Source: Brachypodium distachyon (Eukaryota; Streptophyta; Magnoliopsida; Poales; Poaceae). From it: a stretch of DNA of 64,000 nucleotides. How positions within the stretch are numbered: position 1 is the stretch's first letter; every line of letters starts with the position of its first letter. The DNA lies in assembly GCF_000005505.3 (NCBI RefSeq), contig NC_016133.3, positions 52,169,237 through 52,233,236 of the forward strand. The letters are read 5' to 3'. The notes beneath the pieces were generated by a model that was not told the DNA's origin, searched no databases, and was given only the letters and a program-made list of their open reading frames with translations. Position numbers and translations under genes: made by a program. Positions 60,101 through 64,000 of this stretch are shown piece after piece.

Positions 60101-61731
60101 ACTATGAAGTCATATTAATGAAATTTGTCACCGACATTCTACATCATCAATAATGTTCATCAACTTCGCTTGAAGCACAATTCCCCCTGCGTCTACCTCA
60201 CTTCTGACAACATACTCCGACATGAATGGTAAAAATCTGGCCAAAATTTCAAAAAAAAACTGAGTTACCTAGCTTAGATGAAAAAGAAAGATTTCATGAA
60301 ATCATTAGACATATCATGAGACGGAACTTGTGAAAATTTATGTACAGACATTACGATACAAAGTACTACAGATCGTGTGACACTCATAGGACACATACCC
60401 ATGGATTTGATAAAATATTACACACTTTGATCTCATTGAGTAAAGTTGCGAGCTCACAAGTCACACCTTAATAGGTACAGAAGTAAAAATTGTAATAGTG
60501 TCTACAATATCAAATTAAAAAATTAGAGTACTATCTCGGTACAAGTTACTTCAATTTGTTTCCCTAGATGCCATATTAACACTCACTGACCCGATCCCCA
60601 TCTATTTCAATCGCCCGTATGTGCAATTTTCAATTAGAATAACTGAAGCTTATTTTTTGAAAATACTGAATCCTAATTTTGAATTCCTCAATACTTGCAT
60701 TATTTATTCAAATCTTTCTTTTGTTGCAGCGCCTATAACTGACACTACAACACGGAAGCAACCTCTCAGTTCTCACCGTGGTAATATAGAAGTGGTAGCT
60801 CTCTCTACCACGTCATTTATCTGTATCCCAAACACTTCAAAGCAATACATCAGAAGTGCAAACTGGAAATAGTACAAAAACACAATTTTTATAATGGAAT
60901 ATTGTCATAAGTTGTAGTGTAAACAACACTTGCGAGAATCTTGTCCATATTTGCACATAATCAAACACTATCTAGCATTATATCATGCTAGTAATTAATC
61001 TAGCACGGAACTACTAACATGGAACAGTGTACATAACAAAGGTAAGAGTCCGAAACAGAGGACGTCTAGGTGTATCATGGCTCCAACCACACAAATCAAG
61101 ACCGCCGTCAAATAGTCTGAGAACATATATGGCTGGTAAACAAATTAGAGCTTCCATGGCAAACAACAAATGGTATATTGGATAAGCTTGCATGCATCGT
61201 AATCCTGTGTCACTCCAAATAAATATATCAAATATTATTTGGTATAAAACTACCAAGATAATTGATCTCACTATAAGCAATTATAAAAAGATTCTCTACC
61301 TTCTAAAAATTGCTTTTCTCTTCTAAAAACATTCACCGCCATGATAATTTCATTATGCAAACTTGAGAATGAGATTTCAGATGAATCCACAGTGAGATTT
61401 TTTCTTTTGGTTTCATAGTGGTGTACTTCACTCAAAAAAACTACCTTCTGGCTAGCCACATATCCCAGATATCATAGGAAATCCACACAATCTAGAGTTT
61501 CAAAACTGAAGTTAATATACATATACATTTTCCTAAAATTGACGGGAGATAAGACATCAATCCAATTGTCATCGGAAGGATTTGGATGGAAGAACTCTAC
61601 CTCTACGATTCACTGGTATCACCCTGCGGCATGAATTTTTTAATTTCATAGGTTGAATTAATGAATTAACCATAGCTGGTCCGCAGAGATGAGAGGCAGA
61701 TCGGCTGGGCGGCGGTGGACCATCCAATTAC
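60101..61731. other. unassigned region
   Basis: AT-rich, with short ORFs on both strands and no domain or clean repeat ends seen. If the Helitron end at 60060 is real, part of this belongs to that element. Confidence 0.35.
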
Positions 61732-61857
61732 CTGAAGCAAAGCAAAAGCCAATCTTCAACTCGAAGAATCCAACCATGCTTGTCTCCAACACATTAGGCT
61801 TAGATCGATGACCTTCTTCTTGTACAAGTTCTAATGAATTCATCACTGAACCGCACC
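61732..61857 (-). other. isolated exon-like block (42 codons)
   Basis: On the reverse strand a 126-bp open block is bounded by a strong acceptor (CTTTTGTTTTCAG) and a donor (TTCAG then GTAATT). It reads CGSVMNSLELVQEEGHRSKP and then LETSMVGFFELKIGFCFAS. A GC-rich stretch with a short Pro/Arg-rich ORF lies just upstream (61900-62055). I do not recognise the protein and cannot link further exons; it may be a small transcript or a captured exon. Confidence 0.3.
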
Positions 61858-64000
61858 CTGAAAACAAAAGGGTATAAAGCAACAGGCAAAACGATTATAA
61901 AATGAAACACGATTAGGCATGGGGATTGCGTCGCGGCGACCGGGGGATGGAGTCCGCCTGGGGATTGCGTCACGGAGTGCGGCTGGAGGGCGCGGGGTCG
62001 GCGGCGGACTGCGGCTAAAGGGCGACGGCACGCGCGGGGTCGACCGCGGACGCAAGTAAATGTCAGTTGGGATGATAATAATGTAACCTCTAGTGTCTCT
62101 ACAACATTATTGCACCCATTTTTCTGCGTGAAAATTCAGAAAAGAGGAAAATAAGGACACTGATGATACATACCAAATCGAAATCTATTTCCAGCTCTCA
62201 AGATTTAGCGATTCACCAAATTTAAGAATTGAACCTCCTATCTAAGGGCTTGTGGAGGCCTTCAAGCGGAAGTTTGGGGAGCGGTGGGCGGAGATGTTGG
62301 CCGTCGCAACCGGTTCAGTGTCGACTTGACCGCCATTGTTTTGACAATGATAACAAACCTTGACAGCCTTGGCAAAGCAAATAAGAAATACATGGCGTTG
62401 ATGGCAATCAAATAGCAATAACTATAGTGCAGACAGGAAAATGGCGTTGATGCTCCAATCCAGCTCGAGAATGCATCTCGAAATAGGAGTTTGGGAAGTT
62501 AAACGTTTCCAGAAGATCATCACAAAACATCATAACTTCTACATACTGTAGCTAGTAGGGGCATCAAAATCATTTTCATATCTCCAGTTTTATCCATTTG
62601 GAGATGACTGATGTCCGAGCGCCACCACAGGCTTACAAAGACCCAACACTATCCTGTGGCCTGTCCCAGCAAAGAATTATACCCTTTGTCATTGGCTGAT
62701 ACAAATTTGGGCAACTTTGCAGTTGGCCAGTGGCAAGTACGTACAAAAGAATTCTGTCCCGATTCTTTTAGCATCAAAACAGTTTGTACATCCAGCTGGT
62801 CTCACAAAACCTTATTAATCAGTTAAATGTTCGGATGTCCCTAATGTATGTAAAGGTATTGGTAAACAGAAAATTGTACAGTAGTAAACAACAGTTCTAT
62901 TGACTATTGAGAATTTAAAATGGATATGAAATTACGAGTTTTAAACACTGACCGGGATGTTGTATCTATTCTAGAGTTTGTATCCTGAAACAAATCAAGA
63001 GCAACTTTCAGACTGAAACTTACAAGCCAGGATATGACAGTAAACATGAAGAGGTCACATACGTTTTACAGTGAAGGTCAGAGAAGTAACTTCAACATCT
63101 TGTTCATCTTCACTCTGACCATTGAAATAAATTATCAAGAAAGTCACAGCCATGCTGCGTGAACTGACATCGGAGTAAAACTATATTATTTCCTAATCAA
63201 GCGTACTCAAAGGGCTTATGTCTAAGATATCACTTTTAAGACCTTTAATTTTTGTCGACTGCTAGAGGACAAGGTCTGCTGCATCATACAGTAGATTGTG
63301 AATTCGTTTTTCTTTTCCTTCACAAAGTATCAATCACATTAACAAGCAAAACAATCTGCAGGTATGAAAGGGAACTCATTAAGGGCAGTAGTTGCGATTT
63401 CTGTAACTTAATATTGACCAATTGAATGCTTGCATGGATCTCCCGCAGAAAAAAAAGAATGCTTATATGAATCAATTATTTTTGTTCTATCAAGAGCCAT
63501 CAGTAATGAAAGGAAGCAAGCCCTTGGCTGTCGAGGTGGGGCTTGTGGATTGCCTGGGTGTGTTTGTGGGCTTGTAGAGGTGCCAGGGATCATTGGCCAC
63601 TCCCTCAGCGATGGTCGCGAGAGCAACGGCTGCTGCACCCTTGTCGAAGTTTGATGGCGGCTTCATCTGAGGTGGATGGGTGCACCGGCGGCCGAACCAT
63701 CTTAGGTGGTTGAGGTCCCGGCGGGCAGATGCGCGGCACAGAGGAAGCGGTGGCTGGGCACCGCGAGACGGCGGCGAGGCGGGAGTATATGCAGCGGCTG
63801 CTGCTGTGGCGGCGGCGGGAGCCGACGGATGCTTTTGGGCGCGACCTGGAGGATGCAGATGGTACTGTTGCGGCGTGTCCGCGAGATCGGGAGAGGTTTG
63901 TTAAGGTTCCGCCATTTGCAAGGCTGGGATGCGGATTAGGGAGAGAGCGCCATGGGTGGGAGAGGGAGAGCTCACTTGCAGGATGTGTCGTCGCGGTCGT
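61858..64000. other. unassigned right end of the window
   Basis: 61900-62055 is GC-rich with repeated GGGGATTGCGTC(G/A)CGG blocks. 62246-62328 (+) reads GLVEAFKRKFGERWAEMLAV then ATGSVST and a stop, protein-like but unplaced. 63490-63666 (-) gives a 58-codon ORF starting MKPPSNFDKGAAAVALATIA that I do not recognise. 63660-64000 is GC-rich like a gene 5' region; a gene may continue past the window edge. Confidence 0.3.

Noticed and set aside
1..64000. tRNA or rRNA genes
   Set aside because: I looked for A/B-box and cloverleaf-like stretches while reading and saw none I could support; a tRNA scan would be decisive.

Overview
This is a plant nuclear window from a grass, most likely a Pooideae species with a compact genome such as a Brachypodium relative. 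The evidence is the spliced plant genes with GT-AG introns, the dense set of Stowaway-type MITEs with CTCCCTCCGT ends and TA target duplications, Tourist MITEs with TTA/TAA duplications, and GC-rich grass-style exons. Only about five intact protein genes occupy 64 kb; the rest is transposon-derived or unassigned DNA.

Layout. 1-4362: 3' portion of an LTR retrotransposon carrying a decayed, once-spliced ORF and a complete 3' LTR (3101-4362). 7037-7633 (-): a small NDR1/HIN1-like (LEA_2) membrane protein. 8683-14188: a large AT-rich, non-coding element with MULE-like ends. 17523-19136 (+): a single-exon CYP86A fatty-acid omega-hydroxylase. 19740-24572: a diverged duplication, a Tourist MITE, and a Harbinger-like element with a frame-broken ORF. 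27307-36851 (+): an 11-exon YODA-type MAPKKK (891 aa). 39023-41547 (-): a 4-exon PIP1 aquaporin (289 aa). 42373-46700: a nested transposon block made of a Helitron-like chimera with fragments of two genes, followed by a MITE split by a MULE that contains a reverse-strand LTR. 49130-54218 (-): a 9-exon USP/kinase/U-box protein (915 aa). 54219-64000: mostly unassigned DNA with MITEs, decayed coding traces and one exon-like block.

How the genes relate. From memory, the order CYP86A, YODA-type MAPKKK, PIP1 matches a rice chromosome 4 block (CYP86A11, MKKK10, PIP1;2) and the Brachypodium chromosome 5 region that holds BdYDA1. This supports orthology by position but was not checked by alignment. 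The genes are independent units, not an operon. Their roles are cutin/suberin monomer synthesis, stomatal and developmental MAPK signalling, water transport, and a predicted kinase/E3 ligase.

No plainly new biochemical system is visible. The best second-look items are the gene-fragment-capturing Helitron-like unit, the triple-nested transposons at 44.5-46.7 kb, the palindromic CCGGAAGTTCCGG motifs in the retrotransposon, and the anonymous 5.5 kb MULE-like element. All intron boundaries were placed by eye from GT-AG sites and reading-frame continuity.
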